From NCBI GenBank assembly GCA_024138025.1, contig JAMXBD010000397.1, positions 981,451-1,045,450 on the forward strand: DNA of 64,000 bases. Reading direction: 5' to 3'. The notes under the pieces are model-generated. The model did not search any database. It worked only from the letters and a program-made list of their open reading frames with translations, and was not told the DNA's origin. Position numbers and translations under genes: made by a program. The stretch is from Combretum micranthum (lineage: Eukaryota > Streptophyta > Magnoliopsida > Myrtales > Combretaceae). Positions 47,401 through 59,623 of this stretch are shown here, one piece after another. Each line of letters begins with the position of its first letter. The first letter of the stretch is position 1.

Positions 47401-49203
47401 AATGCTTTAAACAAGTTTTTCCTAAAGGAATCACTCAAAAAAACAATTTTTACCAAATTCGGATTTTGGAATCAACCCCACTTGAAAACATGTTTACAAA
47501 GTGTAAAATGGAAATTTTTATGTAGAAATGAAGATCATAAGTAATATATATAATGAACACTCAATTTTGACAAAAATAATTATATTTTCTTAAGTAACAA
47601 AACCAAAACAAATGGAAATAATCAAAGTTAGGAAACTAGATTTTTCATAAGTAATTGTTGTTATGGTCTTGCAAAATAAAAGTTATAAAATTTCCTTTTA
47701 GCAAAAATCATCAAGATCATGCATACATTAAGCTCATCTCATGTCATTCATGTTAGGAAATCATTCATATTGCATGTATAGCCAATTTCTATAGTAGGAA
47801 CATTTCAAACTCTCACAAAACTATTTTTCGAAAATTGAAATTGTTGCTGCCCTAATCTGATCCGAACTTTTCGAAGCTTCAAAGTTTTCAAAACTTGAAA
47901 ATAATATTAGAATTAGATAGATCTTTCGAAGTAGATAGGAATCGATATATAATTTGCGAGATTCCGAGTTAAAATGACCAAGTTATGGCCGTTTTAAGTT
48001 GGAATTCCCGCTTAGGACGAGAATTACGAATTTGATAGTTTGTATAAGATCGTTTAGATTAGTTTGAGTTGAAATACTTATTAGAGTATTTCTTCCTTTT
48101 TAGGAGATCCCGAGATCGACGATTCCCTGCTACCGAATTATTATTACTAGAAGACCGGTGATCCAATGGCCGAGTGAGTTTTCTCTCATTGTTTCGTTAC
48201 CTTGATTGTGATTGTAGTTAGTTGCATTAGAATTATAGGAACAAGATAAAAATGATATGAATGGGGATGGGATATATGATGAGACTGTGATGAATGTGTG
48301 CCAAAGAATACTAAAGCATATCGAAACCACGATTTGATTGGATAACTGCACCGTTCATATTATTTTGTTATATGTGTGATATTGATTGGTCACTCTAAAG
48401 AATGTATAAATATTTTTGACCTAAGCAAAAATTTAAATTGGTCATGCATCACATTGGACATATTGCATTTGGTAGCATGCTACTCCTACGCAGGTCGATC
48501 GGTATGGTCCGCGGATGACTCGTTTGGATAACGAACCCGGTGCCAGAGCTCATTCAGGGGTACTAAGGCGCATGTGGATGCATTCTTGGATGAGCCTAGC
48601 CGAGTCGAGTGCTAAGAGCCGAGGGCTTGGGGACTAGATGCGGTCGTGTAGACTCAATACCATTCCTAACCCAAGATACGGAGGGCGTAAATCCGTTCTG
48701 TGTGTGGGTTCCGGATACCCATGCATAATTGCTTGCTCACGTGTTTGTTCATGCATAGCATATGACTGATTTTAACTTGTTTGTTATGGTACGGAATTAA
48801 GGGAATTCTCACTAAGCTAGTGTAGCTTATACCCCTATAGTTGTTTAAATGAACAGGTTATTTCAAGATTGCAAAGTGGGGACCGAATTGGTTGGAGCCG
48901 GGAATGACTTTGGGATTTCGGCAAAGATTATGAATGTAATTGGAGTTGAATGATTTGTATTTTGAAGTGTAGTGATTCGTATATGAAGTGTAGGGATTTA
49001 TCTGAAGTTAGTAAATTTGTATTTCCTTTACATTGTTACTCTATTGTATCAACATAAAATGTATCATTCCGATGTGTCTCCTTTATGTGTTAGACGCCTT
49101 GTACATTGTATGGAAGCCTTCGCGTGACCGAGGTGGTCATTCTTAGGCTTTAATATTGTGTACGGCGGACTGCCACGTTTAGGGTACCTTTCGGGGCGTG
49201 ACA
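44411..49203 (+). repeat. 3' LTR, type B (4793 bp)
   Basis: The same as 36127-40964 but 45 bp shorter through many 1-3 nt losses, concentrated in the first 1.2 kb. The few clear substitutions include g/c at the gtccgtggat site (48510) and g/a near 44860. It contains the exon island (48104-48173), the TATA and mini-ORF block (47946-47997) and six U3 units (46530-47640). Confidence 0.93.
48104..48173 (+). other. LTR exon island with start codon and splice donor (B, 3' LTR)
   Basis: Identical in layout to 39864-39933. In the 3' LTR it could only start transcripts into flanking DNA. Confidence 0.65.
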
Positions 49204-49247
49204 AGTTAAGTGATAAAATACTTATTAGGGTATTTCTTCCTTTTTAG

Positions 49248-49317
49248 GTGACCCCGATATCGACGATTCCTTACCACCGGATTACTTGTACTAAAAGACC
49301 GGTGATCCAATGGCCGA
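49248..49317 (+). other. LTR exon island with start codon and splice donor (older B/D LTR)
   Basis: 70 nt after CCTTTTTAG and before GTGAGT, ending ATGGCCGA. The upstream frame reads DPDIDDSLPPDYLY-stop. Confidence 0.65.
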
Positions 49318-50330
49318 GTGAGTATTACTTCCGATTTCATTATTGTATGTGATTGTAATAATAGTTGCACTAGATATTTGGTAAAGATAAAATGGATATG
49401 CATGATGGGAACGAGCGGGGACTATGTATGCTTGTTGTTGAGATGAGAAATGGGATGTAAGAATATCGAAGCCGAGTGATTAATTATTGCTTGTATAGAG
49501 GAATTAGAATTGATTGTCTGCGATTATTGATTGATCACATAAAAGAATTGATATAATTGATTATTCGGAATTGAAGATGAAATTGAACTCATTCATATCA
49601 CGATGAGGATGGAGCATTAGCATTTGTTGGTTTATTGTTGTACCTTAAATGATTCTTGTTAGTTTGTCGTTGTACTTTAAACGATTTTATAGTTTATAGT
49701 TGTCCGTAAGCTGAAACGGTTTTGGTTCGTACCGCGGGATTCGTTAATCTGCTAACCCGGGATGGAGGGCACAAGTCCATCCACATATGATTTCCGTTAG
49801 CTCATATGTTTGTAGAATTCACGTGTTTGATGTATATCACTTGTCTGACTAATCACTTGATTGTATGATGTGTTATAAATGTAATCCTGGAAGTTTTCAC
49901 TCACTAAGCTAGTGCAGCTTATACCTTAATAGATATTTGAATGGATAGGTTATCTCAAGTACGCTAAGTGGGGACCGTGATGGTTGGAGTCGAGAATGAC
50001 TTGGGATTCCGGCAAGGAATAAGAATACTTGAAGTTATTAGATAGGTTTTATGAATTGTCTTGTAATAGTTTTACGTAGTGGAATCTTTTAATGGATGTA
50101 ATTGAAGTTTAATGATTTGTATTTTGAAGAATAGTGAATTGTATTTCCTTTACATTGTTACTCAAGTGTATCAATATAAAATGTATCTCTCCAATGTGTC
50201 TCCTTTATGTGTTAAACGCCTTGCACATAGTATGGAAGCCTTCGCATGACTAAGGCGGACATTCCTAGGCTTTAGTATTGTATACGGCGGACTGCCACGT
50301 TTAGGATACCCTTCGGGGCGTGACAGAAGG

Positions 50331-53300
50331 CTTCCATACTATGTACAAGGCGTCTAACATATAGAGGAGACACATTGGAGAGATACATTTTATATGGATA
50401 CACTTGAGTAACAATGTAAAAGAAATATAATTTACTATACTTCAGACACAAATCACTATGCTTCATATACGAATCACTGTACTTCAAAATACAAATCATT
50501 AACCCTCAATTATATTCATCCACAAACTTCCCTACATAAACTATTACAAGGCGATCATAAAATCTAGCCAATAAGTTCAAGCATTTTTATTCCTTGCCGG
50601 AATCCCGAAGTCATTCTTGGCTTCAACCATCACGGTCCCCACTTAGCATTCTTGAGATAACATGTTCATTCAAACATCTATTGGGGTATAAGCTACACTA
50701 GCTTAATGAGAATTCCCTTAATTCAATACTATAACAGACAAGTTATAATCAATCATATGCTATGTATGAACAAACACATGAGTAAACAATTATGTATGGG
50801 TATCCGGAACCCACACACAGAACGGATTTACGCCATCCGTATCTTAGGTTAGGAATGGTATTGAAAGTCTCCACAACCACTGCTAGTCCCCAAGCCCTCG
50901 GCTCATAGCACTCGACTCGGCGAGGCTCACCCATGAAATGCATCCCCATGCGCCTTAGTTCCCATGAATGAGCTCTGGCACCGGTCTCGTTATCCAAACG
51001 AGTCATCAACGGACCATACTGATCGACCTGCATAGGAGTATCACGCTACCAAATGCAATATGTCCGATGCGATGCATGACCAATTAATTTTTTCTTAGGT
51101 CAAAATATTCATACATTCTTTAGAGTGACCAACCAATATCACACACATAACAGAAATAATATGAACAGTGCAGTTATTCAATCGAATCATGGTTTCGATA
51201 TGCTTTAGTATTCCTTGGCATACATTCATCACAGTCTCATCATATATCCCATCCCCATTCATATCGATTTTTATCTTCTTCCTATAATTTTAATGCAACT
51301 AGCTACAAGCATAAACAAGGTAACAAAATAAAGAGAAAACTCATTCGACCATTGAATCACCGGTTTTTTAGTAAAAGTAATCCGGTGGAAGGGAATCGTC
51401 GAATTCAGGGTCACCTAAAAAGGAAGAAATACTCTAATAAGTATTTCAACTCAAACTAATCCAAACGAGCTTATACAAACTATCAAATTCGTAATTCTCG
51501 TCCTAAGCGGGAATTCCAACTTAAAACGGCCATAACTTGGTCATTTTAACTCGGAATTGCGCAAATTATATATCGATTTCTATATACTTCAAAAGATATA
51601 TCTATTTATAATATTATATTTAAGTTTTGAAAACTTTAAAGCTTCGAAAAGGTTGGATCAGATTAGGACAGTAGCAAACTTAAATTCCGAAAAATAGTTT
51701 TGTAAATGTTTGAAATATTTCTATTTGATGAATCACGTATACATGAAATATGAATGATTTCCTAACATGAATGAAATGAGATGAGCTTAATGTATGCATG
51801 ATCTTAATGATTTTTGCTAAAAGAATGTTTTATAACTTTTTATTTTGCAAGACCATAATAACAACTACTTATGAAAAATCTAGTTTTCTAACTTTGATCA
51901 TTTCCATTTGTTTTGGATTTATTACTTAAGAAAATATAATTATTCTTGTTAAAATTTGAGTCTTCATTATATCTATTACTTATGACTTTCATTTCTACAT
52001 AAAAATTTCCATTTTGCATTTTGTAAACATGTTTTCAAGTGGGATTGATTCCAAAAATCCGAATTTTGTAAAAATTAGTTTTTGAGTGATTTCTTTAAGT
52101 AAAAATCATTTGATATTTAGGAAATTAAGGCTCAACCATACATAACCACTAAGGACTTCATTTTTACATAAAAACTTGCATTTTACACTTTGTAAATATG
52201 TTTTCAAATAGGATTTACTCAAAAATTCGAATTTTTAGAAAATCCACTTTTTGAATGATTCCTTTGAGAAAACTTGTATAATGCATCAAAATTTAAGGCT
52301 TTACTATAGCAATTACCTAAGGACTTCATTTAACACATAAAACATTCATTTTGAGCTTGAATACTAGGTGTTTACATAGGCATCATCCAAAGTTACGAAT
52401 TTTACAAGTTGAACACTAACTTAAAACTTCCATTTTGATTCCACTTCTTATTTTACACATTACTCTCATTCAAACTCATTTCAATTTACAAAAATCATTA
52501 CTTAACAATGCCTATTTCCTATACCCTTCATTCTTCATATAAAACATGAGTTTTGGAGTTGACAAATGGGTTTTAAAAATTGGTCTTGGTTGAGATCCGA
52601 ATTTACAAAATTCATTTTTGGACATATCTTTTGATAAAATCTATCTAAACTTATGAAAAATAATTCTTTACATATCCTATCTTAAGAGCCTTCCATTTTT
52701 TTGAATAAAAACTTCATTTTTTGAGTTGGAAAACATGTTTTTTAAAATATGCCTTGGCAAAATCCGAAAATGAGATTTTTTATTTTTAAAATCACCTTTG
52801 ATTCTTGTAAAAAGAAGTCTTGATGATATACATATATTAAGCCTTCATTATCTCAAGTAAAAACTTCATTTTGACATTTGGAAAGTGGTTTTTAAATAGG
52901 GGTCTTGCCAAAATACGAATTTCACTATTTTTTTTCAAGTTCAAATCTAAGATCTACACATAATACGAACATGAATATAAAACAAATGCATGGTAGTAAA
53001 CTATAAACTCATAGATCTAAACTTTACTCATCAAAATTTTTTATTTATGTTATCTATACCTTAAGCCCTTCATTTTAAATGAAAAATAATGTTTTTAAAT
53101 ATGGTTCCATTTTCATCCGATTTATCAAAAATGATTTTTGTTGAAACTAATATAGATTATGAGCTTCCTAACACTTTTCTACTATCATTAAGCTATTGCA
53201 AGTTATCTAAGAGCATAAAACAAAAGTCTAATGCATGTATAAACTTAAAATAACTAGTTCTAGTCTACTAAACTAGTTATAAGTGCATAAACACTATGAT

Positions 53301-54375
53301 AGTTATGTGAATCTTGAATAGGTGATGAATATATGCACAAATCACTAATAATAACAACATACCTTAATAATAAAACAAGATATTAGCATAATAAATCAAA
53401 TAACAAGATCTAAACATTGTGATGACAAGGATCTCATGTTCCAGCGTTTCCACTTCCCTAGCTTGAAGCTTATGGGGATTTTGTGTGGAATCACACATGA
53501 ATGAACTTGCCATTACATGTTCCAAGATACTAAAGTATAGATCTCTTACCTATTTGTTGTGTCGAGTAATAGATTTGAAGGAAAAACAAAGTGTGTGTGT
53601 GAGAAAGGGGAGGGGAGGTCACGGCAATGGAGGAGGAGAGGAAGTGAGAGTTTTTGAGTTTTGAAACAAATGAAATGAAAATGAAGAGAGAGAAAAGAAA
53701 AGGATTATTTATATTAAGTGGTTTAGGATTTGTTTTGTTTTATAAAAGAAGAAAAATAAAATGAATAGAGGACAAATTTGGGGTGGGGTGGGTCTTGTTT
53801 GCACCTGTCAAGCCTTGAGTGAGAGAGAGGGAGACTTCAATTTGTTTGAAAAATTGGAATTTGTGTAATAAAAGTGTTAAATGTAATAATTTTGTCAAAA
53901 ACAAAAATTTCTTGGAAAAGAAAATATAATTGAGTGTTTGTAAGGATGTAAGACTAGGGTATGTGTGTGTGTGTAGTAGGTTGTACTTGTGAATAGTAAT
54001 AAATAGTAGATGAGACATTTACTTCACCAATAGTAAGGAAAATACGGGAAAAAGGCTATAACTGTAAATTTTATAACCCGAAAAATTATAAAACTTATAT
54101 TTTTGAAATCCTTAAAAAATTTCGGTTCTAAAGAGTATTCTGAAATATTTTTTTGAGTTTCTAGTTCCAGGGCTTGCTTTTCCGTAATGGAGCTTGGGAA
54201 AGCTCAGAACAGAAAATTTTTCGAAATCAAAACTTTTTATGGTTTAAAATATATTTTAAAACAATATTCTACATTAAATTATTTTATAAAATTTCTTTTG
54301 ATATGAAACCGAAAGAAAACCAGATCCAGGGCTTCTAGGTTTTTCTCACAAAATTTGGACCAAACTGGTTTAGGG
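50331..54375 (-). repeat. 5' LTR of the old gag-only element (second piece), type C, truncated
   Basis: The continuation of 28215-28301 after the solo LTR insertion (50326-50330 is the duplicated GAAGG). It contains the exon island (51345-51414, donor GT mutated to AT), an intact mini-ORF block near 51520-51560 and about seven U3 units (52060-53130). From about 53410 it becomes type D-like. It ends at 54375 within ggtttaggg, where about 0.9 kb of type B-like head should follow, so this is a deletion junction. Confidence 0.75.
51345..51414 (-). other. LTR exon island, decayed donor (type C)
   Basis: The start-codon end reads ATGGTCGA, but the following donor is ATGAGT instead of GTGAGT. It is the only one of eleven islands with a lost GT, in the oldest element. 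Confidence 0.6.
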
Positions 54376-54455
54376 ATGACTAAGGTTGTCATACTTAAAT
54401 TTAAATATTGAGTGTGGTGGACTGTCGCATTTTGGGTACCTTTTGGGGCGTGACA
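54376..54455 (+). repeat. LTR U5 end fragment (type C)
   Basis: 80 bp resembling 60690-60771 (actaaggttgtc ... ggggcgtgaca). It is followed directly by late gag sequence instead of a PBS, so leader and most of gag were deleted. Confidence 0.75.
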
Positions 54456-54627
54456 TCGACAATAAGTGGGAATGGAGGAAATAACCCAAGCTGTTTTAAA
54501 GCAGCTGTCCGTGGAATGAGGATTTACAACTTGAAAGGGCAATAGGTATGTGAGGAATCATATGATGAAGGAGTTGAAATAGCTGCCTTGGATAGAGATT
54601 GTGACCCTAACTTGAGTTTGGTGATAG
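54456..54627 (+). pseudogene. gag: gag C-terminal fragment
   Basis: Aligns with the acidic end of family A gag (IYNLKG-like, then EIAALDRDCDPNLSLVIG). It ends at a donor G|GTTAG, whose retained form is a Gly codon followed by TAG. Everything upstream of it (capsid, zinc knuckles) is deleted. Confidence 0.65.
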
Positions 54628-54771
54628 GTTAGAATCAAAAACTCCTTTACCTATATGTTGCAAGTTCTTAAGTATCATGCATTCAATTATTAACCTAAAA
54701 AGTATAAGGCTCTATGCAAGTAGATAATTTAAGTATACAAGATTCGTGATTAGTATAAAGTTCGAGTGCAG
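54628..54771 (+). other. Putative gag-protease intron (144 bp)
   Basis: Donor GTTAGA at 54628, acceptor GTGCAG ending 54771. It is AT-rich and non-coding. Removing it joins gag and protease frames in phase 1 with no stop; keeping it stops translation one codon after the donor. Family A has a 147-bp counterpart at 8255-8401. Confidence 0.6.
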
Positions 54772-56434
54772 GTTACATACGTGTAGCTAGTCAAACCGCT
54801 TATGCCCTGTTCGACATTGGAGCTACACATTCCTTTATCACCGCTAGTTTGGTTGAACGAACTGGCTTGCCCATAGATACCATCGCTACCAGTTTTCGAG
54901 TTAAGACCCCCACTGGGAGCGTTGTGTCAACAAAGAAAATGCTTAAGGATTGTCCCATGGAGATACAAGGATGCGACACTAAGTGTGACCTGGTAATATT
55001 AGAGATAGCAAATATGAGGTGATCTTAGGAATGAGTTGGTTATCGTCCGTTAAAGCCTTAGTAGATTGTAGATGAAAAGAAGTGAAATTTAAGAATCAAG
55101 ATGGAAGTGAGATAGTATTCAAGGGAGAATCCACAGTAAGGTTGAACTCATTTGAGTTATTAATGGATGATGAAGAGATCAACTTGAGTAATGTAGACAT
55201 AAAGGAGAAAGAAGGAGAGAAACCTGAGTTGGAAATTATAACAGTGATTAAGGAATTTCCGAATGTATTTCATGACAGATTACCATCTAAGAGGGAAATC
55301 AATTTTGAAATTGACCTAATGGTGAACATGGAGCCGACATCAAAGGCACCCTACTGGATGGCACCAATCGAGCTAAAGGAGCTGAAAACTTAGTTGCAAG
55401 ACTTGCTAGACCAAGGTTTCATTCGACCAAGTGTATCACCCCGGGCACTAGTTTTGTTCATGAAAAAAATGATGGTTCTATGCGCCTGTGCATCGATTAT
55501 CAGGAACTCAATAAATTCACTATCAAGAATAAGTATCCACTCCCAAGGATAGATGATCTTTTTTACCAGCTTCAAGGAGCTAGTGTCTTCTCATGAATTG
55601 ATCTACGGTCACGATATCACCAGTTAAGGATCAAGCCAGAAGATGTACCCAAGACGGCTTTTTAAACCCGCTATGGATATTATGAGTTTCTAGTAATGCC
55701 CCTCGATTTAACCAATGCACTAGCAGCTTTTATGGATCTCATGAATCAGGTGTACAAACCCTTGTTGGATAAGTGCGTGATAGTCTTTATAGACGATATT
55801 TTTATTTACTCCAATACACGGAACAACATGAAGAACACTTGAGAATGGCATTACAGACTATACGTGAGCATAAGTTGTATGCCAAGCTGTCTAAGTGTGA
55901 TTTCTGGTTGGATAGGATATCCTTTCTACGACATGTCATATCTGAAGAAGGTATATTGGTGGACCCAGAGAAAATCAAAGCAGTATTGGATTGGAGACAA
56001 CCTAAGACTGTCACTGAAGTGCGAAGTTTTCTCGGATTGGCTGAGTATTATAGGAAGTTTGTGAGGAACTTTTCTGCCATAGCCAAACTCCTAACACAAT
56101 TGACTCAGAAGGATGAAAAGTTCATTTGGACTGATAAAAGAGAACAAGGTTTTCAAGAACTCAAGAAAAGACTTGTCTCTGCCCCAATTTTAGTGTTACC
56201 GGACCCCGATAAACCTTATACGGTACATAACAATGCCTCTAGAAATGGCCTCGGGTGTGTGTTGATGCAAGATGGAAAGGTAATGGCATATGCCTTGTGA
56301 CAACTTAAACCTCGTGAGCAAATTTTACCCCACCCATGACCCAGAACTAGCTGCCGTTATCTTCGTACTTAAGTTATGGAGACATTACCTATATGGGCAA
56401 AGATGTGGGATCTACACCAATCATAAAAGTCTCA
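54772..56434 (+). pseudogene. pol: pol fragment: protease, RT, start of RNase H
   Basis: The protease begins ALFDIGATHSFI, so the catalytic DTG reads DIG. The frame shifts near 55010. The RT N-terminal region (55082-55393) has [20 protein letters not shown] and then a premature TAG at 55391. Further on, LRSRYHQL and the catalytic FIDDIFIYS (about 55780-55810) are readable. The frame 55773-56300 carries the RT thumb and the RNase H start, with [13 protein letters not shown] where the catalytic Asp of SDAS is replaced by Asn, and ends in TGA. Coding similarity continues to 56434 ([20 protein letters not shown]). These changes indicate an inactive pol. Confidence 0.82.
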
Positions 56435-59395
56435 TGTAAGCCCTGGAAAATTTCAGTTAATAATTCTAAAGATGAACTTGGGAAATAAAACCCTGAAAGT
56501 CACTCCGAATTAAAACCGAACTTCGACAAGTCCTAAATTCCGAACGAATCTGTAAATTTCTGAATCATGAGAAAAATAAGGAACCTCAGAAATAAAATAG
56601 CAACCCAATATACTTCCATTCTAAAACCTCTACGTACGACAAATTTTATTTAACTCCAACTTATAAATTCGGATATAATAGAGCCCTAAAACAAATTGTT
56701 AAGAAGTGAATAGTGATTAACCTTCGGGAATAAAACTCAATCCAAAAGAATTCCGAGAACGTTGTGAGATATTAAATACTTATGAAAATAGACCTTAAAA
56801 TAAATTTCACCAATCAGATAAGTCATATAAGTATGAAATATCAGTTTTTATATTGGCAATGGTGTAAACCGGAAGGTTAACCAGGAAACCTGAGTCTCCA
56901 AAACTCCCAAGAAACTCAATAACCTAGATCCGAAAATCTCGTATTCCTAAACCAAGGAGTTGGAATAAGAGGAAAAGGTGTAATCGGTTCGTATTAAGTC
57001 TAGGATGCTCTGGAAAGATGAGATTAACGAAATTTCGATCTATTCCAATCCAGTCAGGTACCGACTTCGAAAAGCACGTCCTGAGATCCGCAATATTAAA
57101 AATATGTTATTAATGCCGTTAGACTCATGTTTTATAATGATCTTTAAAATATTAGTTTTATAAGTTTTCAATAGCTAGAATTTCCTGATTTTTTTGCAAA
57201 TTTATCTGTATTTCTGTAATACCGATAATTAGGGGGTCTTTCAGTACGATCTACCACTATTCATTATTTTATTTTATTTTTATTTTTGTAATATATACCC
57301 TAGCTTCATAGTAATCGAATAAAATTTGAAAACCGAAGAACGAAACCCTATATCAGTCTAGTTCAAGCTTAGTGAGAGGAGCTTAGAAACCCTAGATCCG
57401 GCTTTCTTTCGATTTCACAACAAAAGAAGTTTTATAAAATGAATGAATATGAATTATCATTCTAAAGTATATTTTAGACCTTTGAAAGTTTTAAATTCGA
57501 GAATTTTTCAATTCCGAGCCTTCCCAAGCTCAATTACGGAAAAGCATGCCCCGGGACCACGAACTCAGAAAAATGTTCCGGAATATTCATTAGAACCGTA
57601 ATTTGTTAAGGATTCCAAAAATATCAATTTTATAATTTTTCCGGGCTATAAAAATTACAGTTATAGCATTTTCCCGTGTTTTCGTTACAACCGGTAAAGT
57701 AGATGTCTTGTCTACTATTTGCAAGTACAACCTACACTACACACTACCCATACCCTATTCTTACATCATTACAACTACTCAATTATATTTTCTTTTCCAA
57801 GAAATTTTTGTCTCCTATTAAATTATCACTTTTATTACATTTTATTACACAAATTTCAAATTTATCAAATTTCACACACGCACACATCCCCTCCCCCATA
57901 TGGCCGGCGCCCCTCCCCTTCTTTTCCCCCTCATTTTTGCCTTTTCTTCATTTATTTTAATAACTAAAACCCTAATCCATCTAATATATAAACTAAATGT
58001 TCATTCTCTCTCTTCATTTCACTTGTTTCAAATTTTTACCAAGGTGAAAAACTCTCTCCTCCTCCTCCCTTGATGCCGTGAGCCCCTCCCTCTCTCCCAC
58101 ACACACTCAAGCTCAAATCTTCTTCTTTTCTACTCTAAAACTCCATTGGTATGTTGATTTTAGGCTTTGTTCTTCCTAAATCTTGTAATGGCAAAGCTAT
58201 ATTTTGTGTGTTTTCTCATTTAATCCCAATGAGCATATGCTAGGGACATGAAAACACTTGAACAAGAATATCAAGCCATCACAAGACATGGATCTAGTGT
58301 TTAGATGAGTTTATGTCAAGATAATCTCTTGTTCATGCATGTAAAGTAAAGATCTTGCATATTATTGATGTTCATGCCATGAGACTTATGATTCATGCAT
58401 TATATTTAGTAGATCTAGTGTTGAGACATTTATATCTTCATCTACATTCATGATCATATGGTTATTTTAATTTTCATGCATGGATGATCATAAAATATAG
58501 TCTTGCCTATGTATAGAAATGTTAGATGGTGGATCTTCATGTATAGGAAGTAAGAAACTTGAAAAAGAAAAGATTTTTGCTAGGAATGTTTTATGGAAAT
58601 TCGGATGATTTTTGAAACCCATTTTAAAAACCTTGAAATCACTTTAAAACTCATATTTTACACAAGAAATGGAAGGTATATGTAATAGATACCTTAAGGA
58701 ATAATTTTCATAAGTTTAAATGAGATTGGGCATGAGTAAAATGTAAAACAAGTAGTGGAGTTAGAATGAAAAATCTTGAGATAGTGATTAGTATGTTAAA
58801 TTCGTATTTTGAAATAATGCCTACATAAACACCTAGTGTCCAAGCTTAAATTGCATGTTTTATGAGTCAAATGGAGTCCTTAGAAAATGCAAGAAAAGGA
58901 ATTTTTCAAAATTCGGATTTTTGTGAAAGGCATGTTCAAAGACATATTTGCCAAATGAAAAATGTGAATTTCTATGCATAAATGAAGGTTATATTAGTAT
59001 AGACATTGAGAACTCATTCTTATTTAGATAACAAGTAAATTCCACGGATAAAATCATAAAAACACTAGGAAATGTAAAGTTGGAAAGAATAGCTTTTCAT
59101 AGGTGATTATCATAGAATTCTTACTAGATAGAAGTTCATAAGAGCTCATCATCAAAGATCATCAAAACCATGCATATGTTGAGCTCATTTCATGACATTC
59201 ATATTAGGAATTCATTCATATACCATCTATACATGAATCATCAACTAGGAACATTTTTTATCAAATGCAAACGATTTTTCGGATTTGAAAAAGTGACAGA
59301 ACAGAACTGATCCCACTGTTCCGTGACCTTAATGTTTTCAAAACTTGAAAATAATACTAGAAATGGATAGATATTTCGAAGTAGATAGAGATCGA

Positions 59396-59434
59396 TATAA
59401 AATTTGCAAAATTCCGAGTTAAAATGATCAAGTT
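59396..59434 (+). promoter_or_regulatory. LTR core promoter: TATA box and mini-ORF block (type C)
   Basis: TATAAAA at 59396-59402, followed by ATTCCGAGTTAAAATGATC. The mini-ORF reads MIKLLPF-stop here. Confidence 0.55.
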
Positions 59435-59554
59435 ATTACCGTTTTAAGTCGGGGCTTCCGCAAATAGCGAGAATTCCGATTCCATATAGTTTAGATGCAT
59501 AGCTTGAATTAGTTTAGTGATGAGATTCTTATTAGGATTATTCTTATTTTGTAG

Positions 59555-59623
59555 GTGATCTCGAGAACGACGATACCGTATTACCCGACCACCATTATTA
59601 AGAGACCGGCGTACCATGGCCAA
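59555..59623 (+). other. LTR exon island with start codon and splice donor (type C)
   Basis: 69 nt after TTTTGTAG and before GTGAGT. The end is ATGGCCAA (59616-59623). The upstream frame reads LENDDTVLPDHHY-stop. Confidence 0.65.

Larger units (their letters stand above)
36127..49203 (+). mobile_element. Complete gag-only (TR-GAG-like) element, 13.1 kb, TSD AGTTA
   Basis: 5' LTR 36127-40964, PBS 40972-40983, leader with a vestigial gag, gag 42368-43640, 3' untranslated region, polypurine tract 44396-44410, 3' LTR 44411-49203. Exact target duplications AGTTA are at 36122-36126 and 49204-49208. The internal region is only 3.45 kb and has no protease, RT, RNase H or integrase; LTRs make up about three quarters of the element. 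The two LTRs differ mostly by missing bases in the 3' copy and by very few substitutions, so this is the youngest insertion here. It was inserted about 100 bp upstream of the exon island of the host LTR. It would need pol from an autonomous relative. Confidence 0.92.
28302..50325 (+). repeat. Solo LTR, older B/D mosaic, TSD GAAGG, interrupted twice
   Basis: TGTAAGCTCCGG (28302) to GGGCGTGACA (50325), plus strand. Exact target duplications GAAGG are at 28297-28301 and 50326-50330. Its own sequence is 28302-29547, 32966-36126 and 49209-50325, about 5.5 kb, longer than the 4.8-kb type B LTR. The extra length comes from extra U3 repeat units (about nine). The distal part (49600-49870) has diverged 33-bp minisatellite units and a block that match type D, while both ends match type B, so it is a recombinant. 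The exon island is at 49248-49317. Confidence 0.88.
15163..54375 (-). mobile_element. Old gag-only (TR-GAG-like) element with type C LTRs, opened by nested insertions
   Basis: Reading on the minus strand: truncated 5' LTR (54375 to 50331, then 28301 to 28215), PBS (28207-28196), leader, gag (27420-26180), 3' untranslated region (26150-25548 and 17257-17074), polypurine tract (17073-17057), truncated 3' LTR (17056-15163). There is no protease, RT or integrase between PBS and polypurine tract. This fits the non-autonomous class described as terminal-repeat retrotransposons with GAG domain. Later insertions are 17258-25542 and 28302-50325, each with exact target duplications. Both outer LTR ends were lost at junctions with family A (15162/15163) and with a plus-strand fragment (54375/54376). 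Confidence 0.75.

Noticed and set aside
50749..51033. 94-codon minus-strand frame with high GC
   Set aside because: It lies in the U5 part of a type C LTR. The homologous stretch at 20320-20600 and 40250-40520 does not keep the frame.
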